NCBI RefSeq assembly: GCF_900143245.1 | Contig: NZ_FRDK01000017.1 | Location: 1-33,720 of the forward strand | Direction of reading: 5' to 3' | Length of the DNA stretch: 33,720 bases | DNA from: Flavobacterium fryxellicola | Lineage (GTDB): Bacteria > Bacteroidota > Bacteroidia > Flavobacteriales > Flavobacteriaceae | Shown: positions 27,061-33,720 of the stretch, piece by piece | How the letters are laid out: the number at the start of each line of letters is the position of its first letter | How positions within the stretch are numbered: the stretch's first letter is position 1 | Notes under the pieces: generated by a model | The model's input: the letters and a program-made list of their open reading frames with translations, nothing else | Told to the model about the DNA's origin: nothing | Databases searched by the model: none | Position numbers and translations under genes: made by a program

Positions 27061-27154
27061 TAATTATGCCAAAAAGGCTAATTGTCAATTCGCTAGAACA
27101 AATATAATAAAATTAATAAAATACCCAACATATAGGGTAAATATTTTGTCATTT

Positions 27155-27502
27155 ATGGAAAAATTAATTTGCTTTGAGACAACACAATATGATTTAGACT
27201 TTATAAATCATATAAAAGCAATACGTAAGGAGAAGGCTTTTACTAAAGATGAGCTAAGTCTAAAGATGGGAGTAGCTAGAAGTTTTGTAAGTAATGTAGA
27301 ATCATTTACTCAACGTCACAAATATTCTACACGTCATATTACATTATTAGCAAAGGCTTTTGGTTATAAAAATATTTCAGATCTGATGAAGTTCCCTACT
27401 CCTCAATATGATAAAATTAAAGTTACCGTAAAACAAACTATGAATGAAAGCGGTACTAAGGCTTTGAGGTCAGAGGTGATACTGATTGAGCCTTTAAAAT
27501 AA
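27155..27502 (+). CDS. XRE-family helix-turn-helix regulator
   Basis: The 115-residue protein has a HTH_3-type domain at about 17-75: INHIKAIRKEKAFTKDELSLKMGVARSFVSNVESF, with recognition helix RSFVSNVE. The region RHITLLAKAFGYKNISDLM completes the five-helix fold. The C-terminal 35 residues are charged and could dimerise. Such short XRE proteins are common in Flavobacteriia next to accessory genes. The ATG at 27155 is chosen over an upstream TTG at 27146 because the extra MSF adds nothing. It is the first gene of the island that follows, but it is separated from the next gene by 368 bases, so a regulatory link is not shown. Confidence 0.8.
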   Translation: MEKLICFETTQYDLDFINHIKAIRKEKAFTKDELSLKMGVARSFVSNVESFTQRHKYSTRHITLLAKAFGYKNISDLMKFPTPQYDKIKVTVKQTMNESGTKALRSEVILIEPLK

Positions 27503-27870
27503 TTTACAATAAATAAATAATTATACTTTATTAGCTAAATGTAAACATTATAAAGAATATCACTATTAAGTACCTCAAAAGTTTAGCTGCTTGTCCAGTT
27601 ATTTTTTTTCTTCTATTAATTGGATTTTAAATGGCTTAGAGAATCTTTTTTTATGCGATTTATGTTTGGCGATAATTTAGAAAACTGTAAAAAATATAAT
27701 TCATTACTTTTAATCGTTGATAAATTTTTCAATATATCACTAAAAGTGGGTATTGCATTAATAATCTAAAAAGCTTTTATTTACGTCCCAAGATACATAG
27801 CATGAGTTGTGGTGAAACTTTAATTTAAATGTTACTTGTTGAATTTAGCAGCAATACTAAAAAAAACCAA
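27503..27870. other. AT-rich gap between the XRE gene and the two-gene unit
   Basis: No gene I can support. A 39-codon frame at 27653-27772 has no visible family features. Near 27838-27850, TTGTTGAATTTAGC loosely resembles the end motifs of the hairpin sites further right, so a degenerate cassette boundary may lie here. Confidence 0.35.
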
Positions 27871-28296
27871 ATGAAGTAAAAATTTCCGAAAGTCACAATT
27901 AATAAAGAGGGTAATTTTGGGCCAACTGAAAATAAGAATTTTTATCATCCCGTCTTTTATCACAATAAGACAGCAAAAAAAAATCCTGATAAAACAAAAT
28001 GGATTCTTAAAAAGAATGAACAGTATGAGGTTTTTAAGCTTTCTGACGAAGGGGAATGGGGTTGTAATGAGAATTGCGGGTTATTTGGAATTTTAGAAAA
28101 TGGAGAAATTATTCTCGGAGATGGAGAAGAAAGACTATCTTTTTTTCCAAATCCAGCAAATATTGAAGACCCTTGGCACGGTTTCCCTGTTCATAGTGGA
28201 GAGTTTGAACCAAGTACAAAAACTGTAGACAAATGGTTAAAAGATAAAGTTATTGATAAAAGAATGCATATTAAAATTTTAAAAGGATCGATATGA
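27871..28296 (+). pseudogene. First gene of an unknown two-gene unit, nonsense codon at position 3
   Basis: From 27880 to 28296 the frame is clearly coding: KFPKVTINKEGNFGPTEN, NFYHPVFYHNKTAKKNPDKT, YEVFKLSDEGEWGCNENCG, LFGILENGEIILGDGEERLS, PWHGFPVHSGEFEPS. It has no usable start of its own. The only in-frame ATG (27871) reads ATG AAG TAA, so a stop at codon 3 (27877-27879) precedes the rest. The original product would be about 141 residues, soluble, with a conserved-looking Trp-Gly-Cys segment. Its stop overlaps the ATG of the next gene (ATGA at 28293-28296), so the two form a translationally coupled pair. I do not recognise the family. The last codons would still couple if a non-standard start is used. 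Confidence 0.65.
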
Positions 28297-29534
28297 AAAC
28301 TCTCAGATTCACATTAAAAGTAGATGCAATTGAGAGCTACATTTACAGTGGTCATTTATTTCTTATTCTATCAAATGGTCAAATAGTTTATTCACCTTTA
28401 TCTCGTGTTATATCTAAGCTCGTAAACGAGTATCCTGATTTTGAAAATTTAATAAGGGTTTCATTTCAGCGAAATGATTATCTAAATAATAGGCAGGCAG
28501 AAGTGTTTTTTGGTATTGGAGAAATGAAAAAAAGTTTTATTCATCTATGGGAAGAAGCTTCTGAAGAGATGGAATTTACAATAATTCTTGATGGGAACGA
28601 TTATACTGTAATTGATGAAGTTCCTTCAATGCCAGTTCTTGACCTCAAAATGTACGCAATGCGTTTATATGTTGGTAGTAAAGAGGGACTATATGAAATT
28701 AATTTAAATTCCGATGACAGATATAATTTAGAACCAACTAAACCTCAAAAACGTTTTGACGGCAAAGTAACCTGCCTGAATGCTAAATCAGGAGAAATAA
28801 TTATCTCTTCAAATAGCAACGGATTATTTCACGGAACTTTTTTAAACAGTTCTAACAATCTTAAAGTTAACGAGAAGCCTGTTGCTGAAAAATCAATTAG
28901 AACTGCTTGGTCTGGTTACGATGTTATAAATTATGACAAGCAAAATGATTTTGAGTATTACGTAAATGAAACTGAAAAAATTGAAAATAAATTAAATTAT
29001 TCAAAGTTTGATGAAGACAGCGAAAGAAGAAGAATAACGGATTTTGGTTCATCAAAGTATGACATTTCAACTTTATTGAATTATTCAAGAATAGAAAAAA
29101 AAGAAATCAATTATTGTTTTAATAGCTCAACTTCTGGATTCTTTTTTATGAAAGATGGAAGTTTTTTGAATATAAATTTAAACAAACCAAAGGACAAACA
29201 ATTATATTTTGTATCAAAAAATAAGGCTTTACCAACATTAAAAAATGGTAGCGCAAATTTTTTTAAACCATTATCTACCTCAATAGTACCAGAAGGTTGT
29301 GTGGTTGAATATTTTGATAAGGTTGTACTTTATCAAAATTCGAAAGCAAAAATAATTGAAAACACTCCTGCTATTAATGTCAGAACATATCCTTCATCAA
29401 AAAGATACAGAAATTTGATTTCAGTGACTAAAGAAAAAGAAATAACAATTCACTCAATTTTTCCTTTTAAAGAAGATAGTTTTGCTTTAACAATAGAAGA
29501 TTTTGAAAATAATTCAGTTTTTGAATTTTTATAA
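28293..29534 (+). CDS. Large protein of unknown function, possible beta-propeller
   Basis: The 413-residue soluble protein has repeated short beta-strand pairs around Gly/Asp turns: YIYSGHLFLILSNGQIVYSPL, MRLYVGSKEGLYEINLN, GEIIISSNSNGLFHGTF, SGFFFMKDGSFLNINL, KVVLYQNSKAKIIEN. This rhythm suggests a beta-propeller or similar repeat fold. There is no signal peptide, membrane helix or catalytic motif I can name. It overlaps the preceding gene by four bases (ATGA), so the pair works together. A long attC-like hairpin begins 5 bases after the stop. The location in an island of HNH, HEPN and ABC-3C genes suggests, without proving, a role in defence. The gene is intact. Confidence 0.6.
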   Translation: MKTLRFTLKVDAIESYIYSGHLFLILSNGQIVYSPLSRVISKLVNEYPDFENLIRVSFQRNDYLNNRQAEVFFGIGEMKKSFIHLWEEASEEMEFTIILDGNDYTVIDEVPSMPVLDLKMYAMRLYVGSKEGLYEINLNSDDRYNLEPTKPQKRFDGKVTCLNAKSGEIIISSNSNGLFHGTFLNSSNNLKVNEKPVAEKSIRTAWSGYDVINYDKQNDFEYYVNETEKIENKLNYSKFDEDSERRRITDFGSSKYDISTLLNYSRIEKKEINYCFNSSTSGFFFMKDGSFLNINLNKPKDKQLYFVSKNKALPTLKNGSANFFKPLSTSIVPEGCVVEYFDKVVLYQNSKAKIIENTPAINVRTYPSSKRYRNLISVTKEKEITIHSIFPFKEDSFALTIEDFENNSVFEFL

Positions 29535-29538
29535 AGCA

Positions 29539-29630
29539 TTGAGCTAGTGGAATTGTCGTTTCGTAATAAAATTATGCAAAGCAGAAAGGTTACAAATTCC
29601 CCACCATCTCAAAATAGCAACACGTTGTAT
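29539..29630 (+). repeat. attC-like hairpin site 1
   Basis: TTGAGCTAGTGGAATTGT (29539-29556) pairs imperfectly with ACAAATT-CC-CCAC-CAT-CTCAA (29592-29612), leaving unpaired bases as in integron attC stems. The right side ends with ACGTTGTATG, an inverted match to the GCATACAAC that opens site 2 after the next gene. The left outer motif seems deleted here. Confidence 0.45.
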
Positions 29631-29659
29631 GATATTTAGCCTCAGAATCGTAAAAATAG

Positions 29660-30403
29660 ATGAATCAATTTAGAAAATCATATTACAACAATAAGTGGCA
29701 TGAATTCTCTAAAGCGATAAAACTTAGAGATAATAATAGATGCTTAAAATGTGATAGACAAGAGTCTGAAGTCATTCTTCAAGCACATCATAAAGTATAC
29801 AGACCAAACCTTGAACCATGGGACTATCCATACAGTGATTGTATTACACTTTGTAAGGGCTGTCATGCAAGAGAGCATAATTTGATAGAACCCGAATATG
29901 GATGGGTTCTTATATCTGTTGAAGATTTAGGCAACAAAGACGGGATTTGTGAACGCAAAGGATGTGGAACTGAAATCAGATATGAACATTTAACGTATCA
30001 TCCAAATTGGGGCTATAAAATTGTTGGTAGTACCTGTATTGAATATTTAACAATAGAAGACCAATATTTGAGTACAGTAACATTAAAATTATTTAGAAAT
30101 ATTAGCACTTTTATAAATAGCTCAACGTGGGAAAAAAGATTTACCAAAAAATTAAAAAGTTATATTGCCACAACTTATTCGCATCATGAAATTAGAATAT
30201 ATGGAAAAGAAAATTATTATTCTTTTCAAATAGCTTTAAAAATAAAAGGTGAAAGGTGGTTTGATTTTAAAGATTTTATAAGTACAAAGAACAAAAATTT
30301 AAGTCAAGTTAAAGAATTAGGTTTTATAGTTTTAAAAGGTCTTACTACAGAAAGTGAAATAGAAAAAAAAATACTTAGAAACATATATACAAGAATAAAA
30401 TAA
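29660..30403 (+). CDS. HNH endonuclease domain protein with a second zinc-binding motif
   Basis: The 247-residue protein carries an HNH/McrA-type nuclease domain at residues about 10-75: RDNNRCLKC (Cys28, Cys31), QAHHKVYRPNLEPWDYP (His43-His44), then TLCKGCHAREH (Cys65, Cys68, His73). The two Cys pairs bind structural zinc, and the His residues form the metal-dependent DNA-cutting centre. A second zinc-like segment follows at about 97-130: CERKGCGTEIRYEH...GYKIVGSTCIEYL. The C-terminal 110 residues are Lys-rich with no motif seen. The gene stands alone between hairpin sites 1 and 2, like a single-gene cassette. It could be a restriction or anti-phage nuclease, or a homing-type nuclease. The gene is intact. 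Confidence 0.8.
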   Translation: MNQFRKSYYNNKWHEFSKAIKLRDNNRCLKCDRQESEVILQAHHKVYRPNLEPWDYPYSDCITLCKGCHAREHNLIEPEYGWVLISVEDLGNKDGICERKGCGTEIRYEHLTYHPNWGYKIVGSTCIEYLTIEDQYLSTVTLKLFRNISTFINSSTWEKRFTKKLKSYIATTYSHHEIRIYGKENYYSFQIALKIKGERWFDFKDFISTKNKNLSQVKELGFIVLKGLTTESEIEKKILRNIYTRIK

Positions 30404-30408
30404 ACAGC

Positions 30409-30540
30409 ATACAACCGCTTTGAGCTAGTGTTTGATTTAGTGGAATTATCGTTTTTAATCTTAATTCGTAAAACAGAAAATATTATTCTACAATGTCTCC
30501 AACCTCGCCAAGCGCCTGGACATTAGCTAAAATGTTAAAA
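30409..30540 (+). repeat. attC-like hairpin site 2
   Basis: The site starts with ATACAAC (RYYYAAC-like) and ends with GTTAAAA (GTTRRRY-like). The outer stem TTTGAGCTAGTGT (30419-30431) matches the complement of ACATTAGCTAAAA (30520-30532) with two mismatches. An inner hairpin AATGTC(T)CCA / TGGACATT has one bulged base, as attC stems do. The next gene's ATG begins two bases after the site, as in integron cassettes. Confidence 0.45.
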
Positions 30541-30542
30541 AA

Positions 30543-31295
30543 ATGAAGAAAACAGAACTTAAATTTTTTGAAAATCGTTATTTAGCAGGATATGATTATT
30601 ATCCTTTTGAAGAAATTTTCGCTTCAATAAAACACTTAAAAAAAATAAATAGTAACGAAAAATAATTACGTGGAATTTTATTTACTATTATAATTCAATG
30701 TACAACATATATAGAAGGAATGTGTGGACAAATTTTATTTTCAACAATTGAATATAAAATTAACGAATTTGAAAGAGAATTTGGAAAGTTTGATGAAGAC
30801 GAAGGAACTTTTGAAGTTGATGAAGATAAAGAATTCTATATTAGAATATTTGAAAATTTAGAAAAAAAAATCGATGAATCTTATTTTAAAGACTTGGAAA
30901 CTAATTGGAAATTAGTTTATAATCAAAATATTGTGGAAGAAATAGGAAAGAAAGATAGAGAATTATGGAAAAGCATAAATAATTTATTTTCATTAAGAAA
31001 TGCAATTACACATGGACACGTTCTAACAATAGAATACAAACCTAACAGAAAAGATGAATCATATGAAATTAGTGTATTGGGGAAGTACAAAAAAGTTTAT
31101 GATTTTTTAACTGAAAAAAAATTAATTGAAGCAAATTCAATTGGAATGGTAAATTTAATAAATCAAAAAGTAGTTGAATTTTATATAGACGAAACTAAAA
31201 AATTTATTAATGCACTTATATTATCGATACCAAAAAATGTTGAAAAATATTTTGCGATAAACAAGATAAAAATGATTAGAGAAAAAACCATTTAG
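30543..31295 (+). pseudogene. HEPN-like protein gene with an in-frame TAA
   Basis: The frame from the ATG at 30543 to 31295 is open except for TAA at codon 41 (30663-30665). It reads MKKTELKFFENRYLAGYDYY, then LKKINSNEK-stop-LRGILFTIIIQCTTYIEGMCG and on into the 191-codon downstream piece starting at 30720. That piece has SLRNAITHGH, an RNxxxH motif (Arg93, Asn94, His98 counted from 30720) typical of HEPN RNases, within a helix-rich protein. A single AAA or GAA to TAA change would explain the stop. An N-truncated product from the ATG at 30720 is possible but would lack about 59 residues. HEPN proteins act as RNA-cutting toxins in defence and toxin-antitoxin systems; no antitoxin is evident here. 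Confidence 0.65.
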
Positions 31296-31423
31296 CTACA
31301 GTTGCTACAATTGATTTGGGTAATTGGCTTAATGGAAAATAGTTTTATATTTGAAAATTTAGTGATAACCGAAAGATAAATCTTAACTTATCCAAAACCA
31401 CTTGTAGGATCAGAACGTTAAGC
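31295..31423 (+). repeat. attC-like hairpin site 3
   Basis: CTACAA...TTTGGGTAA (31305-31323) pairs with TTATCCAAA...TTGTAG (31388-31407) with one G-A mismatch. The site ends in GTTAAGC (31417-31423), an exact match to the attC core GTTRRRY. The end context ACGTTaagcATAATATAGCC closely resembles the end of site 1 (ACGTTgtatgATATTTAGCC), which links the two sites. Confidence 0.45.
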
Positions 31424-31430
31424 ATAATAT

Positions 31431-31456
31431 AGCCTACTTTGTCATAATAAAATAGG
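31431..31456. repeat. Short hairpin before the ABC-3C operon
   Basis: AGCCTA and TAGGCT form a 6-base inverted repeat about 50 bases upstream of the first ABC-3C gene. Its role is unclear; it may be a weak terminator or operator. Confidence 0.25.
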
Positions 31457-31504
31457 CTGAAAAGAGAATTAATGAGATAAGTAATCAAAATAATAAAAGA
31501 AACA

Positions 31505-32740
31505 ATGAATACTCATAGCGCAATTGGGCCGGCTTTAGGATATTATTACCAAGCCATTTTTGCATTGATAAGTCTTTTGGATTCCCAAAATGACAATGCA
31601 TATGTAAGCATTGAAACATTTGATGATGTATTTCATGAAGATGGAACGACAAAAAATTTACACCAATTAAAACATAAAACAACTTCTAATCCTAAGATAT
31701 CAATTAAAGATGGAGATTTATGGAAAACATTGAAAGTTTGGTGTGATTTCATAATAACTAATGATCCGAATGAAGGAATTTTTACTTTGTCAACAGTTGC
31801 TACAATTGATATTTCTAGTCCACTAAACGTTTTAAAAACACATAATGAAGATAGGTCAACATTAAATTCTTTATTATTAGAGGAAGCAAAAAGAGTCATT
31901 GATGAGCGTGAAAAAGTTAGACAAGAGAATATTCAATTAATTAAAAACGGACAAAAAGAAAAAAGGATTCCATATGAATCGAGGTATAAAGGATGTGATG
32001 CATTTTTAGCACTTAGCCCTTCAGATAGACAGGCACTCTTAAATAATACTCGAATAAACACATCAATTTTTCAAATATCAACTGCACAGAGTGAAGTTGT
32101 GAATAGAATTAAGAGAAGTACTCAACCTAAAAATTATATTTCACTTGCAGAAAGCATTATTGCTTGGTGGGACAGAGAAGCTGTAAGATCATTGACGAGA
32201 GAAAGAAAAGAATGTATCTATCTTAGTGAGTTACAAGAATTCATATCTAAAAAGAATTCAGAACTTTATAATGATGGTTTTACTGATGACATTGATGATT
32301 TGGAATTACCAACTCCTGATATATCTCACACTACACATGTGGAGCAACTTGAAATAATTGATGCATCCTCCACACAAAAAAAGCGTTCATTCAATACTGA
32401 GTTAAAGGCTAGAATTCAAAGAGGTATTTGGATAAAAAACAATTTATCTTCCGCATCAAAATTGAATAAATATGATGAAAATTTAATTGAAGAATGGTCG
32501 TATAAATTCGATGAAATCAAGGAAACATCTAACACAATTTCAGAAGAAGAAAAAAAAGAAAAAGGAAGAAATTTGCTAGACTGGACTCATAATGAAGCTA
32601 ATAGTCAAGTAAAAAATATATCTCAACACTATAACAACCCTGATTTGATAAGAGGTAGTTATCAGATGTTATCAAAAGATAAAAGTGTTGGCTGGCATTG
32701 TGATTATAATTTATTAATAAAAGAAGATGATGAAGATTAA
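31505..32740 (+). CDS. ABC-three component (ABC-3C) system effector with REase-like N-terminus
   Basis: The 411-residue protein fits the effector of ABC-3C anti-invader systems. The N-terminal 90 residues look like a Cap4/DUF4297-type restriction-fold nuclease: GYYYQAIFALISLL, then SIETFDDVFHEDG with acidic residues (Glu37, Asp40, Asp41), then LHQLKHKTT with the QxK catalytic pair (Gln54, Lys56). Residues about 200-270 (YISLAESIIAWWDREAVRSLTRERKECIYLSELQEFI) resemble the conserved ABC-3C C-terminal region that contacts the partners. It overlaps the middle-component gene by 14 bases. In such systems the ATPase is thought to sense invading nucleic acid and unleash the nuclease. The gene itself is intact. 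Confidence 0.7.
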   Translation: MNTHSAIGPALGYYYQAIFALISLLDSQNDNAYVSIETFDDVFHEDGTTKNLHQLKHKTTSNPKISIKDGDLWKTLKVWCDFIITNDPNEGIFTLSTVATIDISSPLNVLKTHNEDRSTLNSLLLEEAKRVIDEREKVRQENIQLIKNGQKEKRIPYESRYKGCDAFLALSPSDRQALLNNTRINTSIFQISTAQSEVVNRIKRSTQPKNYISLAESIIAWWDREAVRSLTRERKECIYLSELQEFISKKNSELYNDGFTDDIDDLELPTPDISHTTHVEQLEIIDASSTQKKRSFNTELKARIQRGIWIKNNLSSASKLNKYDENLIEEWSYKFDEIKETSNTISEEEKKEKGRNLLDWTHNEANSQVKNISQHYNNPDLIRGSYQMLSKDKSVGWHCDYNLLIKEDDED

Positions 32741-33212
32741 TAGGATTAGTATAGATGTTTTTGCTGAAACAAACCCAGCATTTTGCTCATTAATTATATT
32801 TAGTTTTTGCAAAGGATATTATAATGAGACTAAAGAAGGTGTTCCATTTCCTTTAGTTATTTTGCTCTTACCAATAATTTTATCAAATGATCTATCAAAA
32901 AGCTTTGAAGGTACTAATGTTAAAACTGGATTTTTTAGATGGATTGAAAATAATCCAGTTATTTTACTTGAGTTTTCAGACAGAGTAAATGAATCAACCG
33001 AATTTTTGAAACCAGCAATTGAATATGGCCTTTATAAGAAAATATATCAGATCAATGAACTAGGATATTTGACACCAATACAAAATAGCATTAAAAATAA
33101 TAAAAAGTTTGAATTTGACCATCTATTTAAATATGCTGAAAGGCTAGGTAGTTGGATTGGACAAGTTAACTCAACAAAAACTATTTATAACCACTTAGGA
33201 ATACAGATATGA
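32727..33212 (+). CDS. ABC-3C system middle component
   Basis: The 161-residue protein matches the middle component of ABC-3C systems. It opens with NPAFCSLIIFSFCKGYYNE, a family-typical start, then PLVILLLPIILSNDL, FFRWIENNPVILLEFSDRV, and EYGLYKKIYQI. The C-terminal half contains FEFDHLFKYAERLGSWIGQV. It has no enzymatic motif and is thought to link the ATPase to the effector. Two ATGs stand in tandem (32727, 32730). It overlaps the effector by 14 bases and the ATPase by four (ATGA), so all three are translationally coupled. Confidence 0.7.
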   Translation: MMKINRISIDVFAETNPAFCSLIIFSFCKGYYNETKEGVPFPLVILLLPIILSNDLSKSFEGTNVKTGFFRWIENNPVILLEFSDRVNESTEFLKPAIEYGLYKKIYQINELGYLTPIQNSIKNNKKFEFDHLFKYAERLGSWIGQVNSTKTIYNHLGIQI

Positions 33213-33673
33213 GTAGATGGAATATAAGCCATATTGTTTATTACAGTCAACATGGACAAAATAGAATTTTAGAATTTGATCCCGGTAATGTTACCATTAT
33301 AACGGGTGCATCCAGAACAGGTAAAACATACATAATCGAGACCATCGATTATTGCCTTTGTTCTTCAAGTATTGACCTTTCTAATCTTATCAAAAAAAAG
33401 GTTTCATTTGTTGGTATTAAATTGGTTAAAGATAATACTGAATTATTAATAGCAAGAGAAGTATCTCAGAAATCATCTTCTTCAAGTAAAATGTTTATTG
33501 AAATTGGGAACAGCGTTAATATTCCCGATAGTGTTGACGGTTTAAAAGGTAGTATTAATGAAAGCCAAGCGAGAACATTGTTAGCAGAGCGTTTTGGATT
33601 AATTAATTTTAAAGATTACGAAGAGTATGCTGCGACCTATTCACGATGCAACTTTTTCAAAAACTTAAGATAG
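33209..33673 (+). pseudogene. Truncated ABC-3C ATPase (SMC/DUF3732-like)
   Basis: The first 154 residues of an SMC/RecN-like ATPase are present. NVTIITGASRTGKTYIIETIDYCL holds a Walker A (GASRTGKT, 33-40), which fits ABC-3C ATPases with DUF3732-type domains. Strands with VGIKLVKDNTELLIAREV and the segment ARTLLAERFGLINFKDYEEYAAT follow. The frame then drifts (YSRCNFFKNLR) and stops at 33671-33673. Full proteins are about 600-700 residues with coiled coils, a signature motif and Walker B. Homology seems to end near 33640, followed by a hairpin, so a deletion or an inserted element may have cut the gene. The rest could resume outside the window. Confidence 0.65.
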
Positions 33674-33690
33674 TTTTTAAGTTTTAATTT
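33656..33690. repeat. Hairpin at the break in the ATPase gene
   Basis: AAAACTTAA and TTAAGTTTT form a perfect 9-base stem around an 8-base loop, overlapping the premature stop. It may be a terminator or mark the edge of an inserted element. The following bases to the window end (TGTTGCGCGGCTGAAATCGG region) are more GC-rich than their surroundings, but I cannot name them. Confidence 0.35.
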
Positions 33691-33720
33691 TCTGTTGCGC
33701 GGCTGAAATCGGAAATAACT

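Noticed and set aside
27653..27772. 39-codon frame after the XRE gene
   Set aside because: No start context, family motif or conserved neighbour; composition is like the surrounding non-coding DNA.
29535..31430. CRISPR array
   Set aside because: The repeats are hundreds of bases apart, differ in sequence and flank genes; there are no regular short spacers.

Overview
The window looks like a chromosomal stretch from a member of the Bacteroidota, most likely a Flavobacterium-like Flavobacteriia. The DNA is strongly AT-rich, start codons lack Shine-Dalgarno sequences, several promoters carry the Bacteroidota -7 motif TAnnTTTG, and there is a SusC/SusD pair, a DUF6520 peptide and several TonB-dependent receptors. 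No rRNA, tRNA, integrase or complete transposase gene was seen.

Layout. 1-3.4 kb: a decayed DUF2461 copy and an intact TonB-dependent receptor, both on minus. 3.5-10.9 kb (minus): a TetR-regulated multidrug efflux operon (TetR, TolC, HlyD/EmrA-like adaptor, DHA2/EmrB-like MFS pump), followed by an intact DUF2461 gene, a DUF5655::TolC chimera, a YdeI/OmdA-like gene and a stub of a DNA glycosylase-like gene. 11.1-13.1 kb (minus): an RND pump remnant joined to an NmrA remnant, a secreted protein of unknown function and an intact NmrA-like oxidoreductase. 13.7-18.1 kb (plus): an iron-uptake locus behind a Fur-box-like operator. Its siderophore receptor has a nonsense codon, its PepSY membrane protein has a frameshift, and a following gene has lost its 5' end. 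18.2-25.7 kb: a DUF6520 secreted peptide gene (plus), facing across a terminator an S9 peptidase-SusD-SusC operon (minus). 25.7-27.1 kb: no large gene, but a duplicated 5' leader, a 30-residue membrane peptide gene with its own terminator, and a hairpin-rich segment that may be a structured RNA.

27.1-33.7 kb (plus): an accessory island resembling a defence island. It holds an XRE regulator, a two-gene unit of unknown function, an HNH protein, a HEPN-like protein and an ABC-three-component (ABC-3C) system whose ATPase is cut short. The genes from about 29.5 to 31.4 kb are separated by long imperfect hairpins ending in GTT-type motifs, like integron attC sites, which suggests a gene-cassette array.

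Gene decay runs through the whole window. At least ten genes carry nonsense codons, frameshifts, truncations or fusions, while the EmrAB/TolC operon, the SusCD/S9 operon and the first TonB receptor look intact. Family assignments come from reading the translations and recalled family patterns; no database search was run.
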